From Strigamia acuminata (Eukaryota > Arthropoda > Chilopoda > Geophilomorpha > Linotaeniidae): 64,000 nucleotides of DNA. The position numbers and the translations under genes were made by a program. The DNA lies in assembly GCA_949358305.1 (NCBI GenBank), contig OX442314.1:33723608-33787607 (forward strand), in the 5' to 3' direction. This document shows, in pieces, positions 1 to 10,287 of this stretch (positions are counted from its first letter, which is position 1; each line of letters begins with the position of its first letter). The notes under the pieces were generated by a model. The model was given only the letters and a program-made list of their open reading frames with translations, was not told the origin of the DNA and ran no database searches.

Positions 1-2035
1 CCACAAATTTGGTATATTCGAGATAATCTCTGAATTTCCTTATGGCCCACACAACTGCCAAACACTCCAACTCGGTGGCATTGTAATTCTTTTCAGCGCC
101 TTGGAGTTTGCGACTTATAAACATGCACGGCAGGTCTTGTTCGACTCCGTCGCGCACGTGTGTTTGGAGCAACGCCGCTCCTAACCCAACTCTGCTGGCG
201 TCCGTGTGTAATATGAACGGCCGGTTTAAGTCGGGTAGAGGCATTACGCCGACTTCCGTCAGCATCCTCTTTATCGCATTAAATGCGATGTTGCACTCAT
301 TTGACCATACAAATTCGTTTTCATTCTTCAGGAGGTCGGTAACTGGGGCTGCCACTTCGGCTAGACCCGGTAGCAACCTGCCGAAGAAGTTTATCATTCC
401 CATAAACCGTTGGACACCTTTAACGTCCTCGGGTGGTGGGAAACGATTAATCGCATCGATTTTTTCGGGGCCAATAGCTAAACCATTGACTCCAATGCGA
501 TAACCCAGGAAGGCAAGCTCCTTTCGACAGAACTTGCTCTTGCCCGGGTGAACGTGTAACCCAGCTTTTGCCAGCCGGGTGAGCACTTGGTCGATGTGCT
601 CAATGTGCTCTTCGAATGTTTTGGAGGCAATAACTATGTCATCTAGGTATGCCCACACAAACTGATGCAGGATATCACCCAATACGCTTTCGATTAGTCT
701 CTGAAAGGTACTGGGAGCGTTCACTAAACCAAATGGCATGACGTTGAACATCAACCGTCCAATTGGCGAGTAAAATGCTGTTTTTAACTTATCCTCTGGC
801 CTCATCTCAACTTGCCAGTATCCCTTCGACAGATCCATCGTCGTAACCCAAGAAAAGGGGCTAAGCTCTCTCAAAATGGATTCGATAGACGGCATCTGTA
901 TGGGATCTATCTCTGTCACCGCGTTTAATGGGCGGTAATCAATGCATAGGCGTGGGTCCGAGCCCGGGCGCATCACGAGCACAACTCGCGTCGCGTATTC
1001 TCCCTGGGCCTCGGAGACAATGCCACTGTCTAGCATTTCTTGGCACATTTTTTGCACTATTTCACGTTTTTGCGGGTTCATTCCCTTATACGCAACTCGT
1101 ATAGGTTTATTATCCGTCAATTTAATTTCGTGAATAGCCCTATTCGTTCGGCCCGGTTTTTTCGACAGGATCCCCTCATATTTAAGTAGGACCCTTCGTA
1201 GGGCTGCCGCTTCGTTTAATTCTAAAGCGGCGTCGGCGACAAGCGTTTCCACTACATTGTCCCGTTGCAATTCTGTTACGAATGCTTTAAAATCGTAGTC
1301 TTGAACGAATTTCTTTAGGCCTTTCTCCCACTGTGTCTTGTCGGCCGCTTCTTTTACAAGAGCTGGTGGCACGACAATTGCGGGTCTTTCCTTATCATTT
1401 CTGATATAATTCCAAGATTTCGTTATTGGATTTGGTTGTATTTCCATTGACGCCATGAGGTCTAAGCCCAACAGAAAAATTCTGTCGCATGTGGGCAGGA
1501 CCAGGAAAGGGTGCTGTTCTACTCCTCCGAGCCACTCCATGGTCAATAATATAACTCCTTTTGGACGCGCCATTCCGTTGGCGGTTTTTAGACGTATATT
1601 TTTATTAACGCCTTTTATCTTATCGGTGAGACCCAATGATGCTACTATGTCTTCGGAAACCAACGAGCGATCTGCTCCCGAATCTAGCAGTCCCATAATT
1701 TTTTCACGTTCTATTGTCATGGGCAACATGCATAGGCGGTTGGTGTATTCGACCGCCACGTTGCACATGAAAACACGAAATTCTTCTGTGTCTTCGACTA
1801 CTTGAGGTAATTCTTCAAGCAGTAGGTTCGGTTCTTCCGCCTCAGCCTCAGCGTTTGCGGTAATTACCTGCAAAGCGTTGTTGGCCCTGTCTTGAATTTG
1901 GGCGTTAGCTATGTCACTACCCATTTCTTTGACTGGTGGCGGCTTATCGAACCCTTTGTTAAACCCCTTCTTCTTCATGAATGGCGCAGACGGTCGAGAA
2001 GTTATTTCTTCGCCGCCTGCGCTGACTCGTTTTTT
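1..2035 (-). CDS. pol: Gypsy-type Pol of element A (protease, RT, RNase H), cut by window edge
   Basis: The minus-strand frame is open from the left edge to the frameshift site near 2035. In coding order I read: a linker; an aspartic protease with LLDSGADRSL (about 1666-1692); RT with the LCIDYRPLNAV and MPFGLVNAPSTFQRL blocks and the catalytic YLDD box (about 638-649); the RT thumb (FLGYRIGVNGL); and RNase H starting at HTDASRVGLGAAL (about 178-210), with ATELECLAVVWA nearer the edge. The PR-RT-RNase H order is that of Ty3/Gypsy elements. Integrase would lie beyond base 1. I saw no stop codon, so this part looks intact. Pol has no start codon of its own and is in the -1 frame relative to the upstream Gag, so it should be made as Gag-Pol by ribosomal frameshifting. 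Confidence 0.9.
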
Positions 2036-2047
2036 GACTCGTTTTTT
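1984..2047 (-). promoter_or_regulatory. -1 ribosomal frameshift signal of element A, slippery site duplicated
   Basis: On the minus strand two A AAA AAC heptamers lie 12 nt apart in the Gag frame (2041-2047 and 2029-2035), inside a KNESKNES coding repeat. After a 6-nt spacer, GCGCAGGCGG (2013-2022) can pair over 10 bp, with one G-U, with CCGTCTGCGC (1984-1993) across a 19-nt loop that contains the Gag stop. The -1 frame is open from either heptamer into Pol. Slippery site, short spacer and GC-rich stem match the known layout of retroviral -1 frameshift signals. Confidence 0.8.
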
Positions 2048-5000
2048 GCCATGGCGAGTTTAATCTCTGCCATCTGCTTCATTATTGCGTCAAATTTAGC
2101 GTCTTCTTTCGCTGTTCTTGGGCACTCATTGGAATAGTGACCCGGTTGGTTACACTTGAAACAACGAATATTTGATTTGTCTCTTGGGGCTTCAGTCGAT
2201 TTTTTCTTTTCAGGGTCTGCTTTCGACGGTGGCGTGTAATTTTTCCGAAAATACTTCGGAATTCGGCCGGCATTTGGTTTTAACCTGGCGCGAAATTCTT
2301 CTACCGCTCTATCTCGATGGATGAGATGTACTAGCGGTCCTTCCTCATCGCAACCCGTTGATAAGGTATCGCGATAGCTTCGTATTTCTTCGTCCGTCGA
2401 ATAATCGTCTTTTTCTTCTTTTTCGTCTGATTTTCCGGCATCTTGTCCGGCTTCCTCCCCCTCCTTGACCTCCTCCAGTGTCGCTTGCATGGCTGACGCT
2501 GTCGGTGCCTTTTTAGGGGCGGCCAAAGGGTTGGAAGGCAGCGTGGATGTCAGTTTATTTTTTATTTGTAAACCAACGCTAGCTTCTGCCAGCTCCATTA
2601 TACCGCTAAGATATTCAGTAGGGCGCATAATTTTATCTGTCGCCCCATATCTTTCCGCACTCAACTTGAGACGTTTTGCGGTTGCTGCTTTCTCCGCTTC
2701 TGGTAAAGCGGAATAATACCTCTTCTCGATATCTATCGTGTTCTCGAACAGGAAGGCGCTCATCTCCTCGTAGCTGCCTCCTGTCGGTGCCCTTTCTTCA
2801 AGTAACACCCGTTGCGAGTACTCCGACAAACCGCCGAGAAAGAAAAGGTTGAATCCCGTGGCATGAAATTCCATCGGGGCCTTTTCGAACAACAATCTGG
2901 CGCGAATGTCGTAATCCATTATGGTTTCACCAGGCATCTGGCGAAGACCTCGCATCTTTCGGCTCACCTCTTCGGGTGTCTCGCCGTAGCGTAGGTCGAA
3001 TCTCATTAAAAAGTCGTCCCAATTGACGCCTTTCAATCCTTGGTACCACTCACGTGCCGAGCCTGTCATTAGCTCGACAATACCGTGGGTGAGCATGTCT
3101 CCTACGGTGGCTTTAGTGGCAGTCTTAATTCGAATTACTTCGTCAAGGAAGCGATCTCCCGCTTTCCATGACCCGTCGAAACGGTTCTGAATATAAAATT
3201 GCCACCTAATATTCCCGGTAACACTCATGGTGTCACGTCGGGAGACAGCGTATTTTTTCTTTACGCGGTCGCCAGTGCTACGATTACGATCGTTTCGTTT
3301 GCTCAGATCGATTCCCTCGGCTTTTAACGAGCCAAGTAGTGCTCTTCCAAGCTCTCCCATCGTATACTGCCGACCCGTCGAATCGGTAAACGCGCTTTGT
3401 CGGGGAGGGTCCTGAAACTCCTCCCGTCGGTGGTCGCTATTTTCCGATCGACGTCGTTTCTCTCTATCGCGCGGAGAGTTGGATCTCTTCCGGCGATTAC
3501 TTGATTTATCCTTTCGTCTGTCGTCGTTGGATGAGGGGTCGGAGCTGGGGTCGGGAGACGGTGAGCGGCGTGGCGGGTTGCGCCGTGAAGAGTTTGACTC
3601 TTTCCGGCCCCTACGACGGTCGTCACGTTCCCTTTCCCTGCGTTCATCGCGTTCTCTTTCCCTTCGTTTTTCTCCGGAACCTCTCTCCGAATCGTGATGA
3701 CTGGGTGCATTTGACTCCAGTCCATCTGACGACGAATCACTATTTCCGTAGCGATAATATTTCGGTCTTTCATCGCGTTTGCCTTCTTCTCGCGAAGAGG
3801 TGCGATCATGCGATTGTCTCCTTGACGACTCGTCGTCTTTAAGGATGGGCACTGGTTGTTGCCACTCAGTCCCTTGCGGATCATCATGCTGTTGGCTTGT
3901 GAGAGCTTGCTCTTCATTTCGCCTAGCATTATTAGCGTTGATTAACCGCGTTATCGCATTATTTGTGGCTGAATCGAGAGCTTGCATGCGGGGCCGAGTT
4001 TGTTGTTCTCTGGCCGACGCATCTCTCTTGCGCGGAGTAGCTGGTGTTGCCCTCTCCGGCTGGGGTTTGGGTTTGGCCTTCGGCGTGCGCTTTGGGTCTC
4101 CCTCTAGGCTCTCGTCGGACAGCTCGGATGAACTGATCTCTGGTTTGCGAACGGATTTCGGGTCATCTCGTCGCAATCTGGCCATAAATGCTCGCTCTGC
4201 TTCTTGTTGCGAGTGGAAAGCATATCGATGTGCTCTCAGGGCTCGGTCAACTATTTCTACCTCCTCGGGAGTAGTCGGATTGGGCTGGGTTCTGCCGTAC
4301 TCGAGAGCTTGCGCTTCTCTTTCCGCCAGCTTCCTCCGTCTCTCGCGAATGGCTTGTCGAGCCTCGTTCTCTGCATCCGCTTCAAATTGAGCGGAATCAA
4401 CCAATTGTTGAGCGTGTGCACCTTCAACAATGGTGATTTGTGGGGATACACTGTGCGCTTTTAAAGCTGCACGTACGATTTGTAACGTTTCGTACACGGT
4501 AATCTTCCCCGTCGGAAGGGTGTATCTCACTCCCTCCGCTTGTGCCAATTGCATCGCATCAATCAAGGTGCCCGAGACGCTGTAAGGCTGGCTCGAAACA
4601 CGCTTGACAGAGGACGAGTTGGACTTGTGCCCTTCAGACACTACCGAGGCTGGTCGACTGTGCGTAACTGGCGTGTCTAGTGCCGAATTAGCGGTCGTAT
4701 TTGAGGCCGTCTTTTGTATCGGAGACGCTGCTTTCGGACTGCCCACCTCGGTGTCGTGCGTTAGACGAGGCGATTGGTTACGGGATAAAACCTCGTTTCC
4801 GCTCGTCTCGCCGTCACGGTTAGAACGCGGCAGTTTGGAGTGAGATTGCTCTTCACCCCGCTCTGTCTCGTCCAATCGCTGCCTCGTCTCGGCGCGAGAC
4901 GGGTGCGATGCCTCTGATGCGCTTCTACGATCGGGTTTAGGCTTACGCCGTTTTTGCCTCGCTTCGTGCGCTGAGGCTTTGGGTAAGGGACCTCCAGATC

Positions 5001-5085
5001 GCAAGTGATAGTCGGCGCCTTTACGACTGCCGGCTCTCTTGTTTGCGTCGGAGTCGGAATCTGTTACTCGGGTATTATCTGCCAT
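2002..5085 (-). CDS. gag: Large Gag of Gypsy-type element A
   Basis: The first ATG in the frame is at 5085; the upstream GTG at 5112 is not needed. The product is about 1027 residues, long for a Gypsy Gag. Roughly the first 600 residues are low-complexity and rich in Arg/Ser/Asp/Glu (for example RRERERDERRERERDDRR), resembling disordered SR/RD-rich proteins. A retrotransposon Gag capsid-like domain follows (DRFLDEVIRIKTATKAT, AREWYQGLKGV, FDLRYGETPEEV). Near the C-terminus is one CCHC zinc knuckle, CFKCNQPGHYSNEC, and the last residues run through the frameshift site. It should package element RNA and form capsids. The start lies just inside the predicted primer-binding site, as expected. The reading frame is intact. 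Confidence 0.88.
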   Translation of the reverse strand: MADNTRVTDSDSDANKRAGSRKGADYHLRSGGPLPKASAHEARQKRRKPKPDRRSASEASHPSRAETRQRLDETERGEEQSHSKLPRSNRDGETSGNEVLSRNQSPRLTHDTEVGSPKAASPIQKTASNTTANSALDTPVTHSRPASVVSEGHKSNSSSVKRVSSQPYSVSGTLIDAMQLAQAEGVRYTLPTGKITVYETLQIVRAALKAHSVSPQITIVEGAHAQQLVDSAQFEADAENEARQAIRERRRKLAEREAQALEYGRTQPNPTTPEEVEIVDRALRAHRYAFHSQQEAERAFMARLRRDDPKSVRKPEISSSELSDESLEGDPKRTPKAKPKPQPERATPATPRKRDASAREQQTRPRMQALDSATNNAITRLINANNARRNEEQALTSQQHDDPQGTEWQQPVPILKDDESSRRQSHDRTSSREEGKRDERPKYYRYGNSDSSSDGLESNAPSHHDSERGSGEKRRERERDERRERERDDRRRGRKESNSSRRNPPRRSPSPDPSSDPSSNDDRRKDKSSNRRKRSNSPRDREKRRRSENSDHRREEFQDPPRQSAFTDSTGRQYTMGELGRALLGSLKAEGIDLSKRNDRNRSTGDRVKKKYAVSRRDTMSVTGNIRWQFYIQNRFDGSWKAGDRFLDEVIRIKTATKATVGDMLTHGIVELMTGSAREWYQGLKGVNWDDFLMRFDLRYGETPEEVSRKMRGLRQMPGETIMDYDIRARLLFEKAPMEFHATGFNLFFLGGLSEYSQRVLLEERAPTGGSYEEMSAFLFENTIDIEKRYYSALPEAEKAATAKRLKLSAERYGATDKIMRPTEYLSGIMELAEASVGLQIKNKLTSTLPSNPLAAPKKAPTASAMQATLEEVKEGEEAGQDAGKSDEKEEKDDYSTDEEIRSYRDTLSTGCDEEGPLVHLIHRDRAVEEFRARLKPNAGRIPKYFRKNYTPPSKADPEKKKSTEAPRDKSNIRCFKCNQPGHYSNECPRTAKEDAKFDAIMKQMAEIKLAMAKNESKNESAQAAKK

Positions 5086-5137
5086 TTCTTGCTTTGGGTA
5101 TGATGTAATCACAGGTTAGAATCAGTTATTCAACTTG

Positions 5138-5155
5138 ATCCCGGACAGGCCCCCA
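5138..5155 (-). promoter_or_regulatory. Primer-binding site of element A (tRNA-Pro-like)
   Basis: The minus strand reads TGGGGGCCTGTCCGGGAT directly inside the LTR. It is complementary to the 3' end of eukaryotic tRNA-Pro (…ATCCCGGACGAGCCC plus CCA) with two mismatches, by memory of that tRNA. It fixes the orientation of the element and the inner LTR boundary near 5158. Confidence 0.7.
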
Positions 5156-5157
5156 CG

Positions 5158-5723
5158 TGTCGCGCTCAACTCTAACCGTTGCTAACTCGTGGGTTGATTA
5201 CTTAATTCGACTAACTCACTACCGCTTTGCTCAAGCGGTTTACCCAAAGAAATGATTACACAGATATAAAAGGTAAAATATAATATAGATTTATTCTGCG
5301 GGGCAATATACAGATATATCTTATATATATATATATAAAGGGTAAGTAAAAGGTAAATCGGAATGGGTGATGGGAAATGGAAAGGTAAAGGTAAGATGAA
5401 AGCTGGCTGGAATCGGCGAGGTCGTCTGTTGTCTCGTGCGTGTCCAAGATGGCGTCCTCGTTGTAGCAACGTGATGTCGTCTTGGGCCGGCGTGGCAATA
5501 TGGCGTCCTCGGCTCGTCTCTGGCTGGTCCTTCGGGCTCACGCTGGTCGGGCGCGAGTGAATGCTTAGTTAAAAGGCTTACTTCGGGCTGTTGTCTAGGT
5601 TTTTGTGTGGTGTCCGGCGATCACACAGCGGCGGACTCTTCTGGTTCCCGGCGGTCACACAGCGGCGGGAACGCTCGTCGTGGTTTTACTGCAGTTTAGG
5701 CTTGTGCGACCGTTTGTCTGCAC
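5158..5723 (-). repeat. 5' LTR of element A
   Basis: The LTR abuts the primer-binding site. Read on the plus strand it starts TGTCGCGC and can end TGCACA at 5723, giving the TG...CA ends of an LTR. On the minus strand it has a TATA-rich box (about 5319-5339) followed by an AATAAA signal (about 5288-5293), in promoter-to-polyadenylation order. A direct repeat of CACACAGCGGCGG (about 5620-5670) lies in the presumed U3. The outer end is inferred only from the TG/CA rule and its position next to element B, since the partner LTR is outside the window. Confidence 0.55.
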
Positions 5724-6274
5724 AACTCGCTAAACTGGAGTGGTTTTTACTATTTCTAGCTGGTGTGCTAAAATAGTGTGGTAATCTTATCTCGCAGGTT
5801 ACTCTGCGGAGTTTGACACTGACCAAACGTACTCACGGTAAATTGTCCTTTGTCCTCGGTCAATCCCAGTATATTTACTTGGGCCTGATCTTGTAGGACG
5901 ACGGGTTTACGTGTGTTTCTCGTTTGATGGTTGTGTTGGTTCTGCCCGCTCAGTGCAAGGCACATTCCTTTGCACAAAGCGGGGTTGACAGGTGACCGGA
6001 ATCACCCAATGGTGGGGTGGACGAGCCATCCCCACTCCCTCAGGGCAGACGCCTGTCCATTGACTAGATGTCAATGCACTGAGGGAAGGGAGACGCGCTT
6101 GCGGCTCCCCTTACACCCGAAACGAGGTCACGAGAGAAACTCTTCGTTGACCCCGGTCCAGTCGGGTCACAACAAGTGTCCAAATTGGAGCGGTTCTTTT
6201 TGTTTTTTCTCTACTGGCGATGTCCCCCTTCCGCTCCTTGTTGCTGGAGGTCGCCATCTGCGTTTTTTTGGTTG
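5724..6274 (-). pseudogene. Decayed post-Gag region of element B
   Basis: The minus strand continues downstream of the element B Gag, but the frame is broken several times. Short open stretches (for example 5768-5977) show no domain I can name with confidence. This is probably the start of a decayed protease/pol region of element B, interrupted where element A inserted near 5723. Confidence 0.35.
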
Positions 6275-7266
6275 TCATAGCGTGACCCTTGTCCCATGCT
6301 GTTGCCGGTACTGGTGTTGCTGCTGTTGCTGATACTGGTGTTGCTGCTGCCGTGGCTGCTGCTGTGGGCGGTTCCGACACGCTGCTCGAAAATGTCCCAG
6401 TTGTTGGCAATTAAAACACAGACGAATTCGTTGTTGGCGCTGTGGTCGTTCTCTACACTCGCGTTGATAGTGGCCAAACATCCCACAAGCATAGCATTTG
6501 ACTTCACGTCGCGAAAAGTTCCCAGTAGAATTTCCAAAACGCTGTTGTTCAGATTGAGCATCTGCTTTTGCTTTAACCTCACTTACAACTGATGTTAATT
6601 TTGCCATCATGTCCATCACCGTTGCCATTTGAGCCTCAAACTGACCGAAAGAGGTGGAATCCGTCAAAGCCCCCACTTGCACGCGCATCTTTCGAGCCAA
6701 CTTCTCGTTGCCTTCTTCTTTGGTCGCCATCTCGACTGCTTCTGTAAAAGTCTTTGGATCTCTCGACATAACTCGACCCTGAATCGGCTCCTGTAGACCT
6801 GCAAGATAGGTACCTAGCATGTCCTTATTAACAACATCCCGAGCAATTTTTAAATAATTGTCCTTCTCATCCTGTGTGTCCCCTACAGCTTCTGGCATTA
6901 CTTCCTCAGCCAAGGTCTGCAATCTAGTGGCATATGTTTTGGCATCTTCTCCTTGGCGCTGCATACATGCAAGAAATCCCTTTCTCTTTGTATAATGTGG
7001 CTCCTTGTCAAACCTGGCTTTCAACAATCTCTTGAATTCAGCATAAATATTTACAGACTTAATTTCACTATCTTTCCATACATAAGTAAAAGCCTCACCC
7101 TCACATTTACATTTGGCTATGCCCAATTTCATCTCATCTGTCCACACACCCATTTTCCCCACCTGATCAATAATGCTAAAAAAATCATTTGGGCTTGTAG
7201 TGCCCTTGTAAGCAGGTACTAGCATAAACAGTGACATAGCAGCTGTTCCCTGCCCTGGATTAGCCA
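6275..7266 (-). CDS. gag: Gag of element B with two zinc knuckles
   Basis: I chose the ATG at 7266 (MANPGQGTAAM...), giving about 330 residues; the open frame above it uses no ATG. The first ~210 residues form a retrotransposon Gag-like helical domain (FFSIIDQVGKMGVW, FKRLLKARFDKEPHYTKRKG). Two CCHC knuckles follow, CYACGMFGHYQREC and CFNCQQLGHFRAAC, an arrangement common in retroviral and Gypsy nucleocapsids. A Gln-rich tail encoded by CAG/CAA-type repeats ends at the stop. No intact pol follows. It could be a leftover of a decayed element or a Gag kept on its own; the sequence does not decide. Confidence 0.75.
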
Positions 7267-7630
7267 TAATGTATAATAGTCCAAACCAAATAATACAAAA
7301 ATACAAGGTAAATGATAAATTAACAATATACTAACAATAATACAAAATAAAATTACTTAACCGAAATAAGATATGACATTAAAGAAACAATAGTTACAAA
7401 ACCTACAAAGAACAATAGTAACACTGAAACCAAAACCGCACGATCGTGTTGTCAACACAAAAATAGCATCAGCAAACTATTTTAGGAAAAAGTATTATGT
7501 AAGCAAAACAAAATTACAATAATTTAAAATTACAGACTTCATAAACAAAAGGAAAAAAAATATACATTAATATCTACACATTCAAAACTACAGTAACATT
7601 CCAAATAAACATCAAATTAATCCTCTTTTT

Positions 7631-7740
7631 AACCGCTGCCACCACTTGTAAGTGAACAACTGGTTTATATCAAAAAACATTATTTATTTAAATTAGTTAA
7701 GTAAAACAAGTAAATTTAAAACCCCATTAAATTACAGTAT
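7631..7740 (-). repeat. Candidate primer-binding site and LTR stub of element B
   Basis: On the minus strand TGGTGGCAGCGGTT (7631-7644) sits about 360 bases upstream of the element B Gag ATG. It is directly preceded by a sequence ending ACTTACA, which would be the LTR 3' end (plus-strand 7647 onward). The candidate LTR is interrupted almost at once by the MITE at 7742. The tRNA match was not identified. Confidence 0.35.
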
Positions 7741-7741
7741 A

Positions 7742-8497
7742 TAGGGTGAGTCAAAAGTCTGGAAACACTTTTTTTTCTTGCAAATGACCAAAGATATGTC
7801 AATTCTATTGATGTGGTCATATAGGAAGTCAATGGTAGGCTATTCAGTGGTGACCTTAAATTTGACCCAGAAGGTCATCTTCAAGGTCATTCACTTTCTA
7901 ACTTTTAAACCGTTTAAGATACAGCAAAATTTCCAATTACAGAGTTGTAGAACACGATCGAATTAGTACTATCCAACTTATCTTAGACATCTTAATATAA
8001 ATGTTTTCATTTTAAAATGAAAACAAATCAGCTGAAGTAAAGCCAGCCATTGTGACAAAACTTAAATTTCTATTGCAAAAGTACTGAATTTCTTCAATAA
8101 ATATATTCAAATCTGCATTATTGTGTAAGTACACAAGTAAAACCACTGTCTTTATTTAATGTCTAAATTATTTTATTTTTATAGGAATAAAAAATTTCAA
8201 TTTGCTGATTTGTTTTCATTTTTTTTAAAAAAAACCATTTTACTTAAAGTGACTAAGATAAGTTGGATAATACTAATTTGATGGTGCTCTACAACTTTGT
8301 AATTGGAAATTTTGCTGTATCTTAAACGATTTAAAAGTTAGAAAGTGAATGACCTTGAAGATGACCTTCCGGGACAAGTTTAAGATCACCACTGGATAGC
8401 CCACCATCAACTTCCTATATGCCTACATCAATAGAATTGATATATCTTCGGTTATTTTCAAGAAAAAAAGGTGTTTCCAGACTTTTGACTCACCCTG
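7742..8497. mobile_element. Palindromic MITE 1 (TA target duplication)
   Basis: A 756-bp non-coding element with terminal inverted repeats TAGGGTGAGTCAAAAGTCTGG at the left and the reverse complement of CAGGGTGAGTCAAAAGTCTGG at the right, flanked by TA at 7740-7741 and 8498-8499. The arms pair for about 240 bp, so almost the whole element is a foldback with an AT-rich centre. Each arm contains AGGTCATCTTCAAGGTCAT or a near copy. TA duplication and short conserved ends fit a Tc1/mariner-type non-autonomous element. Confidence 0.85.
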
Positions 8498-8661
8498 TAT
8501 AGAAACAAAACTTACATATTCATTCGACCAACCGACACACTAAGGAACTGACACATGAATGTTCCAAACATGATCAATTCTCTTTTTTTGTAACTTAAAA
8601 CTCTTCGTGATGCGTCAGATCTGCTCGACACATCACACACAACTTACTTATCAATAGGCAG

Positions 8662-9180
8662 CAAACTGAGCTTTTTACCATCAAATGTGCAACAACTAAA
8701 ACCCCATTCTCACATCAAGTCTACATTCTTTAAAAATATCCTGTAGACCAACAGCCAAACTGAGTTTTTACTATCAAGTTTGCAACTATACTCAAAACCA
8801 CCACAACGTTGATCTATTTCACTGGTGTAGTGGCACAAAAAAGTAGCCTAAAACACCAGAATTGTAATCAAACTCCAGACATTGTGATCAATTACCAACA
8901 TTGTCAAAGGTGACGCTTTGACACAGAACTACTTTTCCGCGTAGTAGAACACAGTACACAGTTAGGCGTAAACCGGCTGAAATAGATCAACGTTGTGGTG
9001 GTTTTGAGTATAATTACACCGCCAACGGCTAAAACCCAATTCTTCCGTGAAGTCTACATGCTGGAAAAAAATCCTGAAGACCAACGGCCAAACTGTGTTT
9101 TTACTATCAAGTGTGCAACTAATTAAACACTAATGGCCAAAACCCAATTCTATCATCAAGTCTATATGCTGCATGTATTT
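8662..9180. repeat. Degenerate tandem repeat, three units of about 95-110 bp
   Basis: Three head-to-tail units start with CAAACTG(A/T)G at about 8662, 8756 and 9089. Each continues through a TTTTTACYATCAA motif and a conserved CATCAAGTCTACAT-like segment (CGTGAAGTCTACAT in unit 2). The middle unit is split by the 218-bp MITE at 8791-9008. No coding potential is seen. Confidence 0.7.
8791..9008. mobile_element. 218-bp MITE inside tandem repeat
   Basis: Inverted ends CTCAAAACCACCACAACGTT and its reverse complement pair for over 30 bp. They are flanked by TATA on both sides (8787-8790 and 9009-9012), so the target duplication is TA or TATA. The insertion splits unit 2 of the tandem repeat. No open reading frame. 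Confidence 0.8.
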
Positions 9181-10287
9181 TAAACATTACAAAAAAATCT
9201 AAATTAACCCATGTATTTTGAGGAAAAAAAAATATTGATACCTAATGAAATGACATTGTTGAACCATCCTGGCAGACCTGTTGCAGCCAGTTAATAAGTT
9301 AAAGTAAAAAAGCTTTTACTTCTGATAATTTGCGTTGATATTTCTCTAGGAGTTGCTTTTTCATTTCCTCCTATTTTTAAATTCATTTAGGATTTCATGT
9401 AAAAAAAAAATATTTTTTAATAATAAATTAGAATTTATACACCATTGTTCCATGCACCAACTTTTCATCTAATTTCTCATTGAAACTCTGCTACTAATTT
9501 CTGAAAATGAGATTTATTACATCAAAAATCAAAATTATCAGGGCTAATGATTGGTTTTCACCATCCTCATCTGTATGCGTATGATGTTGTATGGGGCAAT
9601 GGGGCATATATTTGCAAGCCAAACAAGTTGGTTTAGGCTTTTCTAAAAATTCCAGATGAAGATTGTTCTGCAACAAAAATAAATTAATATCCAACATGCT
9701 GGGTCTTGGGTTTTTTGATAAATCAAAAGCAAATTCTTAAATTGCAAATAAATAAGCAGTTGGTAGAATATAGCTTCTAACAGAAAATTTAAATTTAAAT
9801 TAAATAAATTCTATAAAGTATTATGTGTTTGCTTACTTTAAAATAAAAGGCCTCAGCTATTCCCACTTAGATAAAAATAACCATATGGACTATCTTCACC
9901 TAATTATGTGGAAAAAGCCACATGACTGTTTCACTTAACTGGTTTTGATATAATTCCATCGAAATTTGACTTTATCAATACCTTTTCTACCAAATTCAGT
10001 CAAAATGTGACTTTTCTGTCATGATTTTATCAAAATCTGTTTTTTTAAAAACAATTTTCCATCCAAATACCCTTGAAATTTGAATTAATCAACATACTTT
10101 CATAAAAATTAAACATTAAAAAAAAATTAAAAATTAAAAATTAAAATAATGAAATAATAAAATAAAAACTGTTACTTTTTTAATTTTTAATTTCTTTTTT
10201 AAATTTTAAATTTTGTTATTTTATTAAAATACACTTTTATTTACCACCTAATCAGCTGGAAATAGTCATGAGTTATTTTCACCTAAT
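9181..10287. other. AT-rich intergenic stretch, no feature seen
   Basis: Homopolymer-rich sequence with only short spurious frames. I see no domain, inverted repeat or RNA gene here. Confidence 0.6.

Noticed and set aside
3324-4464. Several long frames on both strands across 3324-4464
   Set aside because: They are shadows of the Arg/Ser-rich Gag of element A, whose biased codons keep other frames open.
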